This document shows, piece after piece, positions 47,521-54,755 of a stretch of DNA of 64,000 nucleotides. Origin of the DNA: Winogradskyella forsetii (lineage in GTDB: Bacteria; Bacteroidota; Bacteroidia; Flavobacteriales; Flavobacteriaceae); the NCBI RefSeq assembly GCF_013394595.1, contig NZ_CP053348.1, positions 1,550,001 to 1,614,000 on the forward strand, written 5' to 3'. The notes beneath the pieces are model-generated. The model did not search any database. It was not told the DNA's origin and worked only from the letters and a program-made list of their open reading frames with translations. Within the stretch, counting starts at the first letter, position 1. The number at the start of each line of letters is the position of its first letter. The translations under genes and the position numbers were made by a program.

Positions 47521-47888
47521 GCGCTACCAACAATTTTGAATCCTTGAACCGATTGCTTTTGTTTCGTGCCTCGCAACAGGCTAAAGCCTCGCCATGACGG
47601 TACAGGTGGCGATGACCTAAATATTTGTAAAGGAAAAAAGAGAACGATTGTGCCTGTTTTTTAACCTAGTTTTAAATTGGAAGTCATCAATGCTTTGCAT
47701 TTGACACGTCATTCTTTTAGGCAATTACGGTTGAAAAGTAAAACTATTCTACACGACATAAAATCTATATTACAGTAAACCAAAGTAAACAGAACCTTAA
47801 AGCCTAAGCTATACTGTTAAAAACAAGCAATCACTCGAGTCTTGTGTTTTATTGTTATAACTTGCTGTAGAATCAAAATATATAGTTT
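47521..47888. other. Gap with REP-like sequence
   Basis: GCCTCGCAACAGGCTAAAGCC and GCCATGACGGTACAGG at 47569-47608 are further variants of the REP-like family. No gene is visible. Confidence 0.5.
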
Positions 47889-48701
47889 ATGAAAAAAATT
47901 ACTTATGCACTTGCGCTATTGACTATTGGCGTTCAAGCCCAAACCTTTCCAGCGCCCTATTGTGAGATTACAGAAAGTAACAGCGTCACTGTAGAAGAAA
48001 TTACTGCTGTTGATTTTGCAGGTACTAGTATTACAAATACAGATGCGGCTAATGTTTTAATTGATAAGACAGCGACTATTGTCAATGTGGCTCAAAACGA
48101 ATCCTATACCATTGAAGTTGCAGGCAATACCTACGGTAACTTTGATACGGATATGGTCGCTTTTATAGATTGGAACCAGAACGACCTTTTAGACGATGCC
48201 AATGAAATCTATGAGATAGGCACCATTACCAATTCCACAGGTAATGATGGCATTACGGTAAGTTTGGCAATTACGGTACCAGCAGATGCTGTGTTAGGTA
48301 ATACACGAATTAGACTTACCAAAACCTATCAAGATCCTGATTCTCCTGCAGCTATAGATGCTTGTGGTATCATGTTTTTTCCTTTTGGTTTTGGCCCTAA
48401 CGCAGGTTTTGGACAAGCCTTGGATTTTACATTAAATATTGAACCGTCTTTGAGTGTTGGCACGTTTGAGACTAATGCCTTATCGGTATATCCTATACCT
48501 GCAAAGGCTGTGTTGAATGTGAATTATAAATCAGTCATAGATGCCGTATCAATTTATAATCTTTTAGGGGAAGAAGTGTATGCTATACATACGGTTTCTG
48601 CTGATTTACAGTTAGACGTATCGCATCTAACGGCTGGTGCTTACATGGTTAAATTAGTTTCAGAAGACCAACAGCACCGCTTTAAAATGCTAAAGCAATA
48701 G
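47889..48701 (+). CDS. Secreted GEVED-domain protein with T9SS type A sorting domain
   Basis: 270 residues. Signal peptide ITYALALLTIGVQAQ. A GEVED domain covers about 40-190: FIDWNQNDLLDDANEIYEIG, DGITVSLAITVPADAVLGN and RIRLTKTYQ. It is a small beta module common in T9SS cargo, sometimes calcium-binding. The C-terminal 75 residues form a type A sorting domain (SVYPIPAKAVLNVNY, VSIYNLLGEEVY, LTAGAYMVKLVSED). It has no enzymatic domain, so it may be an adhesin or a fragment of a once larger cargo. Confidence 0.8.
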   Translation: MKKITYALALLTIGVQAQTFPAPYCEITESNSVTVEEITAVDFAGTSITNTDAANVLIDKTATIVNVAQNESYTIEVAGNTYGNFDTDMVAFIDWNQNDLLDDANEIYEIGTITNSTGNDGITVSLAITVPADAVLGNTRIRLTKTYQDPDSPAAIDACGIMFFPFGFGPNAGFGQALDFTLNIEPSLSVGTFETNALSVYPIPAKAVLNVNYKSVIDAVSIYNLLGEEVYAIHTVSADLQLDVSHLTAGAYMVKLVSEDQQHRFKMLKQ

Positions 48702-48769
48702 ACGAGACTGACGTTTTTTAGACTACATTTAACTCTAACTTAAAAGAGAAATCTTAAAACACGACTATT

Positions 48770-48874
48770 ATGGGGAAATCACAAGACGCAAAGAAAAATG
48801 TAAAAAAAGAAGCCGCATTATCACCTAAGGAAAAGAAGGCGGCAAAATTGGCTAAGAAAGCCAATCGTAAATAG
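48770..48874 (+). CDS. 34-residue Lys/Ala-rich basic peptide
   Basis: MGKSQDAKKNVKKEAALSPK followed by EKKAAKLAKKANRK; about 40 % Lys plus Arg. I recall very similar small basic proteins in many flavobacteria, often with unknown function. It is probably cytoplasmic and may bind nucleic acid or ribosomes. It starts 69 bp after the GEVED gene. Confidence 0.6.
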   Translation: MGKSQDAKKNVKKEAALSPKEKKAAKLAKKANRK

Positions 48875-49030
48875 GAGTTATAGAGGTGTTCAGGTTTTAT
48901 TAATAGAAGACCTAGGAAGTTAAAAACAGATTATTCCTGTCTTTCTAATGAATTAAAAAGGATGTTTGAATGCTCTTTATTTGCTTTGTCTTGCGTCCTC
49001 GTAATGACAAATACGATGTAACCAGGTTAG

Positions 49031-49312
49031 GTGTACATACTCACCAATAAAAATACTACCACGCTTTATATTGGTGTGACTGCCTATGTAAAAGAGCGCA
49101 TGCTACAACCTAAAGATAAATTCGAAAAAAAGTCTTTTAATGCTAGCTATAATTTAGATCCGTTAGTCTAGAATGACGCCCACCAAATAATAGGGGATGC
49201 TTTTGGTAGGGAAAAGCAGTTGAAGGGTGGGAGTTGGGCTCAGAAAATAGCACTTATGGAAGGGTTGAATCTGGAGTGTAGGAATTTGTTTGATTTGCAT
49301 CCTCTCAGTGAC
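49031..49312 (+). pseudogene. GIY-YIG endonuclease relic
   Basis: YILTNKNTTTLYIGVTAYVKERM is the GIY-YIG motif region (YIL...YIG) of small UvrC-like/URI nucleases. A TAG interrupts after SYNLDPLV, and in the same frame past the stop comes HQIIGDAFGREKQLKGG and KIALMEGLN, the conserved second half including the catalytic Glu in REKQLKG. One in-frame stop and altered residues show that it has decayed. These short nucleases are common in Bacteroidota and spread as mobile genes. Confidence 0.8.
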
Positions 49313-49394
49313 CTAAGTGAAATCCTGCTACTTTCAATACCATTTGTAAAATAATCCCACTACCTTTAGCGCTTATTAAAATGATCTCAACCAA

Positions 49395-50156
49395 ATGGAC
49401 ATAAAACTAGCCGTACTCATCGATGGTGATAACATCCCATCAGCCTACGTTAAAGAAATGATGGAGGAAATTGCCAAATACGGCAATCCCACCATTAAAC
49501 GTATTTATGGCGATTGGACCAAGCCCCATTTATCCAAATGGAAAAACATGCTGCTGGAAAATGCCATCACACCCATACAACAATACGGTTATACCACAGG
49601 AAAAAACGCAACAGATTCTGCCATGATTATCGATGCGATGGATATTTTGTATTCGGAGAAAGTGGATGGGTTTTGTTTGGTATCCAGCGATAGCGACTTT
49701 ACACGTTTGGCAACACGGTTGCGTGAAGCTGGCATGAAAGTCTATGGGATTGGCGAAAAGAAAACACCGAATCCGTTTATTGTGGCTTGCGATAAGTTTA
49801 TTTATATAGAGATTCTTAAAAGTGAATCGGAAGAGTCAGCTTCTCCTTCTAGCGCGAAATCGGTAGTGACCAAAAGTAAGTATGATAATATTACCTCTAA
49901 AGATATTAAGCTCATAGCAGCCACCATAGATGATGTAGCCGATGATGATGGTTGGGCGTTTTTAGGAGATGTTGGTGGTCTGTTGCAAAAGAAACAGCCT
50001 AATTTTGATTCCCGGAATTATGGCTTTCAGAAATTAACGCCTTTGATTAATTCCATTCCTGCGTTTGAAATTGAACGCCGTGAAGATTCCAAAGGGCATA
50101 AGAAGCTTATTTTTGTGAAGATGAAGGAGGATGGTTCTAAAGGGAAGAAACGTTAG
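49395..50156 (+). CDS. NYN (PIN-like) nuclease domain with OST-HTH/LOTUS domain
   Basis: 253 residues. The NYN domain (about 1-140) keeps its acidic catalytic residues: VLIDGDNIPS (Asp9, Asp11), NATDSAMIIDAMD and VSSDSDFTRLATRLREAG. The C-terminal OST-HTH/LOTUS domain (about 170-245, GWAFLGDVGGLLQKKQPNFDSRNYG) is an RNA-binding winged helix. This LabA/MARF1-like architecture suggests a metal-dependent RNase guided by an RNA-binding module. Its last 43 codons are duplicated at 50773-50904. It is a lone gene between pseudogenes. Confidence 0.85.
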   Translation: MDIKLAVLIDGDNIPSAYVKEMMEEIAKYGNPTIKRIYGDWTKPHLSKWKNMLLENAITPIQQYGYTTGKNATDSAMIIDAMDILYSEKVDGFCLVSSDSDFTRLATRLREAGMKVYGIGEKKTPNPFIVACDKFIYIEILKSESEESASPSSAKSVVTKSKYDNITSKDIKLIAATIDDVADDDGWAFLGDVGGLLQKKQPNFDSRNYGFQKLTPLINSIPAFEIERREDSKGHKKLIFVKMKEDGSKGKKR

Positions 50157-50189
50157 GGTACTTTCCAAACAGAATACTTTTGTGTTTTA

Positions 50190-50395
50190 CCATATGCCAA
50201 GTGGCACTTCTCGATATAATATTACTAAGAAAGAAATTCGCTCGAGGAGGTAATAATATTTAAATCAACCACTGTCGTCAGTTCGAGTGATTCCGATTTT
50301 TTTATCGGAATTGTATCGAGAACAATTTTCTATACCAATGCTTCTCGATACAAAATTTCAGAAAAAGAAATTTCACTCGAAGAGACGTATAAGAT
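50190..50395. repeat. REP-like repeat cluster (TTCTCGATA...TCACTCGA type)
   Basis: CTTCTCGATA occurs at about 50206 and 50341, with GAAATTCGCTCGAGG and GAAATTTCACTCGAAG following. The central hairpin ATTCCGAT/ATCGGAAT (50290-50311) is flanked by TTCGAGTG and GTATCGAGAAC. I know similar words from intergenic repeats in Flavobacteriaceae. Confidence 0.6.
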
Positions 50396-50407
50396 GTAAT
50401 AAGGTCT

Positions 50408-50617
50408 CTAATCTTTTCCCTCTGGTAAAGGCGAAATCATAATATGTGCTCTATGGGTTTCAGGATTCATAATCCAAGGATGGTTGGACGCTACTGGTGC
50501 TTCCGGCAGCCCTGTCGATTCAGCCGTAGCAAAAGGCAAATACACCACATAACGGTGTTGCGCTCCATCGACTTTTGAGGTGTTCGGGTCGTATTGCGTA
50601 TTTGGTCCAATCCTCAA
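50408..50617 (-). pseudogene. Orphan C-terminal fragment of an unrecognised protein
   Basis: Open frame with RYVVYLPFATAESTGLPEA and SNHPWIMNPETHRAHIMISP, protein-like composition and a natural-looking end (PLPEGKD). The N-terminal residues (MRIGPNTQYDPN) follow no clear RBS, and the region upstream is repeat-rich. I read it as the tail of a lost gene of a family I cannot name, brought in with the duplicated NYN tail. Confidence 0.4.
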
Positions 50618-50772
50618 TTGAATTTCAAAACATTACTTATGGCTCGTTATTTCTGAAAATCGTTGGTTCCGACTGTGTCGGAATTTGGGTGTTGCTTGTT
50701 TGCATTTTTATGGCTTGAGTTAGCTTTATTTTTTGTCTTCGTTGTTGTTTGTTCCTTTCTTGTCAATATAGT

Positions 50773-50904
50773 TTTCAGAAATTAACGCCTCTGATTAATT
50801 CTATTCCTGCGTTTGAGATTGAACGAAGTGAGGATTCCAAAGGGCATAAGAAGCTTATTTTTGTGAAGATGAAGGAGGAGGGTTCTAAAGGGAAGAAACG
50901 GTAA
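50773..50904 (+). pseudogene. Duplicated 3' end of the NYN/OST-HTH gene
   Basis: Encodes FQKLTPLINSIPAFEIERSE... to KEEGSKGKKR and TAA, matching the last 43 codons of the gene ending at 50156 with only a few base changes (for example ERRED to ERSED, KEDG to KEEG). No upstream part of the gene is present. A 617-bp segment of foreign debris lies between the two copies. Confidence 0.9.
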
Positions 50905-50995
50905 GGGTTGGGATGTTCATTTTAGTTCCTGTGGTTTCTATTTTATTGAATCGATAGTCATAAATGCTATCGCATTTGCCTTGATGTACTATTAA

Positions 50996-51024
50996 GTTTA
51001 AAATGTCTTGTAGACATTTTAAAC
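50996..51024. repeat. Perfect 13-bp inverted repeat
   Basis: Arms 50996-51008 and 51012-51024 pair exactly around the 3-nt loop TGT. There is no T-run on either side. It may be a REP-type element or the 3' structure of the minus-strand small genes. Confidence 0.8.
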
Positions 51025-51065
51025 TAACTACAAAACCAAAAGTGTTATTAAAAAAGTACTACGTT

Positions 51066-51179
51066 TCACTGATTTTCACGATCAATTTTATCATAAGCAC
51101 GAATGGCCAACACAGCCCATACAATAACACAGATAGATACAAATATGGAAAACCCAAATATGATTTCATTTGCCTCCAT
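51066..51179 (-). CDS. 37-residue single-helix membrane protein
   Basis: MEANEIIFGFSIFVSICVIV continues with WAVLAIRAYDKIDRENQ: one strong membrane helix and a charged tail. Its ATG overlaps the last 14 bases of the upstream small gene (51166-51354) in another frame, so the two are probably translated together. Function unknown. Confidence 0.5.
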   Translation of the reverse strand: MEANEIIFGFSIFVSICVIVWAVLAIRAYDKIDRENQ

Positions 51180-51354
51180 TGTAAATCTGTTTTATAAATA
51201 TTACAATCAATAAAAGTGTTGGTGCCCAAAGGCCAACAAATATGGCGTGCCGTTCATCTCCTCTTAAAAAGAGATATTCGGCAACCACAATAATTAGGAC
51301 ACAAAGCCCTAAGATAAATAGATTTAAAGGGCCTATTTTTTTAATAAGATTCAT
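51166..51354 (-). CDS. 62-residue two-helix membrane protein
   Basis: From the ATG at 51354: NLIKKIGPLNLFILGLCVLI, then AEYLFLRGDERHAIFVGLWAP and a second hydrophobic segment, TLLLIVIFIKQI. The phrase GDERHAIFVGLWAPT recurs, as I recall, in short membrane proteins of many bacteria. A longer reading from 51456 adds 34 less convincing residues. It overlaps the 37-residue gene by 14 bp. Confidence 0.55.
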   Translation of the reverse strand: MNLIKKIGPLNLFILGLCVLIIVVAEYLFLRGDERHAIFVGLWAPTLLLIVIFIKQIYNGGK

Positions 51355-51619
51355 TAGTGGTTTTGTTAGAAATTCTAAGTTAATAAAAAAAAGGTATTTA
51401 ATTATACTATTTAGAAAGTTAAGAAGATTTGTGGGTATTAAATTTTCTAAAAGCAATTCTGTAACTTCTTAAGTTAAGAACCCAGATCATATTTATTTAG
51501 AGTAATTGACTTTGTGATACCGTTTTAAAGTTTCATACAATGAATTTTTTTTGCCATTTAAGAGCTTATACTTACAAATGGAAAATAGTAATATGGGTAT
51601 ATAACGAATGTGCTTCGGA
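51355..51619. other. AT-rich gap upstream of the small membrane genes
   Basis: Nothing recognised apart from the possible N-terminal extension of the 62-residue gene, and no promoter match. Confidence 0.4.
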
Positions 51620-51729
51620 GATTCTTTTTATGTAAAGTAATTAGCTTCGCTGATTCTACGCGAGGTGAGCTATACAATAGTAAAAGTCCACAACGCTAAG
51701 GCGTTGCTATGGCCTTTTTTTATGCTTGT
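51620..51729. repeat. Perfect 110-bp direct repeat, first copy
   Basis: Identical over all 110 bases to 51795-51904; start-to-start distance 175 bp. It ends in a small hairpin AACGC/GCGTT followed by GCTATGGCCTTTTTTTATGC, which looks like a terminator. Confidence 0.95.
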
Positions 51730-51794
51730 TTATTTTGAAGTTGGTTCAGATGATAAGGCTTGGAAATAAGATAATAGTCTGGATTGGTTATTTT

Positions 51795-51904
51795 GATTCT
51801 TTTTATGTAAAGTAATTAGCTTCGCTGATTCTACGCGAGGTGAGCTATACAATAGTAAAAGTCCACAACGCTAAGGCGTTGCTATGGCCTTTTTTTATGC
51901 TTGT
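51795..51904. repeat. Perfect 110-bp direct repeat, second copy
   Basis: Second identical copy. Its part GTAAAAGTCC...TTTTTTTATGC resembles, in inverted orientation, the tail of tRNA-Met (TAAAAGTCC, hairpin, ACTTTTTTTATGC), so the unit may derive from a tRNA 3' flank. Confidence 0.95.
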
Positions 51905-51934
51905 GCGCTTTGAAGCGAGCTTCGGCGCAACGCA

Positions 51935-51965
51935 TAAAAAAAGTCCGGCACCTTCGTGCTGGACT
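51935..51965 (-). terminator. Terminator of tRNA-Met
   Basis: On the minus strand AGTCCAGCAC pairs with GTGCCGGACT (one mismatch), followed by a run of seven T. It lies about 10 bp past the tRNA 3' end. Confidence 0.85.
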
Positions 51966-51975
51966 TTTACTGCTG

Positions 51976-52049
51976 TAGCGAGAACGAGAATTGAACTCGT
52001 GACCTCCGGGTTATGAATCCGACGCTCTAACCGACTGAGCTACCTCGCC
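51976..52049 (-). tRNA. tRNA-Met (anticodon CAU)
   Basis: 74-nt cloverleaf on the minus strand. The acceptor stem GGCGAGG pairs with the 3' TCTCGCT (G1-U72 wobble), and the T arm is CGAGTTCAATTCTCG. The anticodon stem and loop, CGGATTCATAACCCG, gives CAU. It could be elongator Met or the tRNA-Ile2 whose C34 is modified to lysidine; D-arm and acceptor identity do not settle this by eye. CCA is not encoded. A terminator follows. Confidence 0.9.
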
Positions 52050-52285
52050 ATATTTACATTAATGTCGCTCTAACCTCCCAATCATTTTCGGGAGAGTTAA
52101 ATCGCCATTTCTCAGTTACGTCGATATTTTAAATTGTAAGCCTTAAAACCTATACGTAATTGCGGCTGCAAATATAAAAACAAATTCTGCGACAGCAAAC
52201 AATAAAAACTAAAAAAAATTATTTTAAACTTAATGTTTAAAACTCAACTATAATTGTATATATTGAGCAAATAATAATTGTATTT

Positions 52286-52678
52286 ATGGACGATAAAGAA
52301 AAATATGAAATGGAGTTTGTGATCCAAGCATCACCAGCACTAATATATACATACATATCTACACCTTCAGGCTTATCGGAATGGTTTGCAGATAATGTTA
52401 ACTCGCGTGGTGAATTTTTCACCTTTATTTGGGATGGCTCAGAGGAACAAGCCAAGCTCTTGAGCAAAAAGACTGGCGAACGTATTAAATTTCGCTGGGT
52501 AAACGATGATGAAGAGGGTGCGGCCTATTATTTTGAAATTCGTATACAAGTGGACGAAATTACCAAAGATGTGTCTTTGATGATTACGGACTTTGCTGAA
52601 GAAGATGAGATAGATGAAGGAAAAATGTTGTGGACTAACCAAATTGGAAGTCTTAAACAAGTTTTAGGATCTCGATAG
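52286..52678 (+). CDS. START-like (SRPBCC) domain protein
   Basis: 130 residues. The fold is that of AHSA1/SRPBCC proteins: KYEMEFVIQASPALIYTYIS (strand and first helix), GLSEWFADNVNSRGEFFTFIWDG, and a C-terminal helix WTNQIGSLKQVLG. In Bacteroidota this is a small stand-alone START-like protein conserved beside the class IV aminotransferase gene. It probably binds a hydrophobic ligand or a chaperone, but no function is established to my knowledge. A hairpin terminator follows and abuts the next start codon. Confidence 0.85.
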   Translation: MDDKEKYEMEFVIQASPALIYTYISTPSGLSEWFADNVNSRGEFFTFIWDGSEEQAKLLSKKTGERIKFRWVNDDEEGAAYYFEIRIQVDEITKDVSLMITDFAEEDEIDEGKMLWTNQIGSLKQVLGSR

Positions 52679-52700
52679 CCACTAAATAATTAAACTAATA

Positions 52701-52708
52701 TATCTTTG
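52701..52708 (+). promoter_or_regulatory. -7 element TATCTTTG upstream of the aminotransferase gene
   Basis: Matches TAnnTTTG. No TTG lies at the usual -33 distance. Transcription would start at about 52713-52716, inside the next hairpin. Confidence 0.45.
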
Positions 52709-52745
52709 TCCCGATTTAATTTCTAAACTAAATCGGGATTTTTTT
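52709..52745 (+). terminator. Terminator hairpin abutting a start codon
   Basis: CCCGATTTA (52710-52718) pairs with TAAATCGGG (52729-52737), then a T-run to 52745, and ATG of the next gene at 52746. It ends the START-like gene and leaves no independent leader for the aminotransferase gene. Confidence 0.85.
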
Positions 52746-53597
52746 ATGGTCAATTATAACGGAACACTTCTTTCTGATTCAGATTCTAACCTCACCATTC
52801 AAAATAGAGGCTACAAATATGGTGACGCCCTTTTTGAAACCTTAAAAGTCGTTAATGGAACTATATTCTTTTGGGAAGACCATTACTTTAGGCTTATGGC
52901 TTCAATGCGAATTCTTAGAATGGATATTCCCATGAATTTTACTATGGAATTCCTAGAGTCCGAAATTTTAAAAACTTTAGACGCTAACCAATTATTGCAA
53001 GCTTCCGCTCGTGTAAGACTGAATGTCGATAGAGGTGAAGGAGGCAAATATTTACCTTCAGAAGAAGCTAAAGTGCAATTCAATATCAGTGCAGAAGCAC
53101 AGCACAACCCTTTTTACACCATTGATACCAATGCGAAGTGCACCGTAGATTTATACAAGGATTATTTTATGGCGCCAGGATTATTATCTGGATTAAAGTC
53201 CAATAGCAAAACCATACAAGTCATTGGTAGTATTTATGCCCAAGAAAATGATTTTGACAATTGCTTGGTTTTAAACACCAATAAAAGTGTCATTGAAGCT
53301 TTAAACGGCAATTTATTCTTGGTAAAAGGTGATACCATAAAGACACCACCTTTAGAAGATGGTTGTCTTAAAGGGGTAATGCGCAAGCAAATTCTAGAAT
53401 TGTTATCGAAAGACGTTAATGTCACAGTAGAAGAAGCGTCCATCAGTCCATTTGAACTTCAAAAAGCAGATGAGTTATTTATAACCAATGTTATAAAAGG
53501 CATCGTGCCAATAACTAAATATCGTAAAAAGGAATATGGAAGTGAATTTGCCCAGCGCCTTGTTACCAAGTTAAACGCCAAATTGAGACTTATATAG
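52746..53597 (+). CDS. Class IV PLP-dependent aminotransferase (PabC/IlvE-like)
   Basis: 283 residues. The class IV signature is visible: NRGYKYGDALFETLKVVNG at the N-terminus, LKSNSKTIQVIGS containing the PLP-binding Lys (about 139-141), EALNGNLFLVKGD, and PPLEDGCLKGVMRKQI. Such enzymes are branched-chain or D-amino acid aminotransferases or 4-amino-4-deoxychorismate lyase (PabC) of folate synthesis. The length and lone position favour PabC-like activity, but sequence alone does not separate them. Its ATG directly follows the terminator of the START-like gene. Confidence 0.85.
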   Translation: MVNYNGTLLSDSDSNLTIQNRGYKYGDALFETLKVVNGTIFFWEDHYFRLMASMRILRMDIPMNFTMEFLESEILKTLDANQLLQASARVRLNVDRGEGGKYLPSEEAKVQFNISAEAQHNPFYTIDTNAKCTVDLYKDYFMAPGLLSGLKSNSKTIQVIGSIYAQENDFDNCLVLNTNKSVIEALNGNLFLVKGDTIKTPPLEDGCLKGVMRKQILELLSKDVNVTVEEASISPFELQKADELFITNVIKGIVPITKYRKKEYGSEFAQRLVTKLNAKLRLI

Positions 53598-53601
53598 GCT
53601 A

Positions 53602-54156
53602 TTAATTATAACTAGGATTTTCAGGAGCATTGGACCAAATACTATAATCGCCACCAAGTTCCAACATTTTTTCGCGCCAAAAGGTCACACAGGATTTAGA
53701 AATAATTTCTTTTGAATATATATTTTCAGATACCAACCAAGCGTTAGATTTCAGTTCAGTATCCAATTGCTGTTCGTCCCAACCGGAATAGCCTAAAAAG
53801 AAACGAATATCTTCGCTGGAAATTTTTTCTTCATTAATAAGATCTAGCACTACCGTAAAATCGCCTCCCCAAAATATACCATTGGAAATTTCTATGCTAT
53901 CTGGAATTAATTCTGGTGATTTATGAATAAAATAAAGATTATCCTGTTCTACCGGTCCACCATTGTATACAGGAAACTCAGATTCTGTATCTTCAATAAG
54001 ATCTTTAAGATTGTAATCTAAAGGCTTGTTTAAAATAAACCCAACCGAACCTAAATCGTTATGATCTGCTAAAAGTATCACTGCACGATTAAATGAAATA
54101 TCACCGATAATAGATGGCTCTGCAATTAATAAATTGCCTTTTTCGGGCTTGTTCAT
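53602..54156 (-). CDS. YqgE/AlgH family protein
   Basis: 184 residues from the ATG at 54156; the upstream extension to 54213 (LFKQKKHRFNQ...) is not typical of the family. Landmarks: GNLLIAEPSI, FNRAVILLADHN, GSVGFILNKPL, VYNGGPVEQDNLYFIH and the C-terminal FLGYSGWDEQQLDTEL. YqgE is a conserved soluble protein of unknown biochemical role; AlgH of Pseudomonas affects alginate regulation. It is convergent with the aminotransferase gene, the stops being only 5 bp apart. Confidence 0.9.
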   Translation of the reverse strand: MNKPEKGNLLIAEPSIIGDISFNRAVILLADHNDLGSVGFILNKPLDYNLKDLIEDTESEFPVYNGGPVEQDNLYFIHKSPELIPDSIEISNGIFWGGDFTVVLDLINEEKISSEDIRFFLGYSGWDEQQLDTELKSNAWLVSENIYSKEIISKSCVTFWREKMLELGGDYSIWSNAPENPSYN

Positions 54157-54234
54157 TTTGCTTATTAATTTTAACGGTTGATTAAATCTATGTTTTTTTT
54201 GTTTAAAAAGCAACTAATTCCCTCAAAATTAGAA

Positions 54235-54263
54235 CAAAAAAAAACCTGCTCAAGGAGCAGGTT
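54235..54263 (-). terminator. Terminator of the HU gene
   Basis: On the minus strand AACCTGCTC pairs with GAGCAGGTT (54243-54251 with 54255-54263), followed by a run of T. It lies about 25 bp past the HU stop. Confidence 0.9.
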
Positions 54264-54286
54264 CTGTATTTCAAACAAAAAATGTC

Positions 54287-54559
54287 TTAGTTTACAGCAT
54301 TACTTAAGTCAGAACCTGCCTTAAATTTTACTACATTTTTAGCTTTGATTTTTATAGTCTTTCCAGTTTGTGGGTTTCTTCCGTCTCTTGCAGCTCTTCT
54401 AGAAACTGACCAAGATCCAAATCCTACTAAAGAAACTCTGTTTCCTTTTTGTAAAGATCCTTCGATGTCAACTAATAATGAATCTAATGCTTTTTTAGCA
54501 GCTGCTTTTGTGATTCCAGCATTCTCTGCCATTCCGTTGATTAAATCTGTTTTGTTCAT
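54287..54559 (-). CDS. HU family DNA-binding protein
   Basis: 90 residues: NKTDLINGMAENAGITKAAA, then SLQKGNRVSLVGFGSWSVSRR, the beta-arm segment AARDGRNPQTGKTIKI with the intercalating Pro, and AKNVVKFKAG. It is a nucleoid protein that bends and compacts DNA without sequence specificity. A clear Bacteroidota promoter precedes it and a strong terminator follows, so it is a monocistronic, probably highly expressed gene. Confidence 0.97.
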   Translation of the reverse strand: MNKTDLINGMAENAGITKAAAKKALDSLLVDIEGSLQKGNRVSLVGFGSWSVSRRAARDGRNPQTGKTIKIKAKNVVKFKAGSDLSNAVN

Positions 54560-54621
54560 AAATGTTTATTTTAATTGTTAAAAATTCGGTTTTAAAAAAG
54601 TAGTTCTTTAAAATCCGTACA

Positions 54622-54651
54622 CAAAATTATTAGGAATATTAAGCTACACAA
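54622..54651 (-). promoter_or_regulatory. Promoter of the HU gene
   Basis: On the minus strand TTG (54651-54649), a spacer of 19 nt, then TAATTTTG (54629-54622). This is a full match to TTG-N17-23-TAnnTTTG. The leader to the ATG is about 50 nt. Confidence 0.8.
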
Positions 54652-54755
54652 GTAATAGCAAGGGAAATACGGGTTTTTGTTGATAACTTATAGCATTTGT
54701 TAATAAAGGCTATGCATTTTAACGGTTTTTTTACAAAACCAATGGTTATAAGGGT

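Noticed and set aside
51003-51197. Plus-strand 64-codon frame over the small membrane genes
   Set aside because: It lies across the 13-bp hairpin and antisense to the better supported 37-residue gene.
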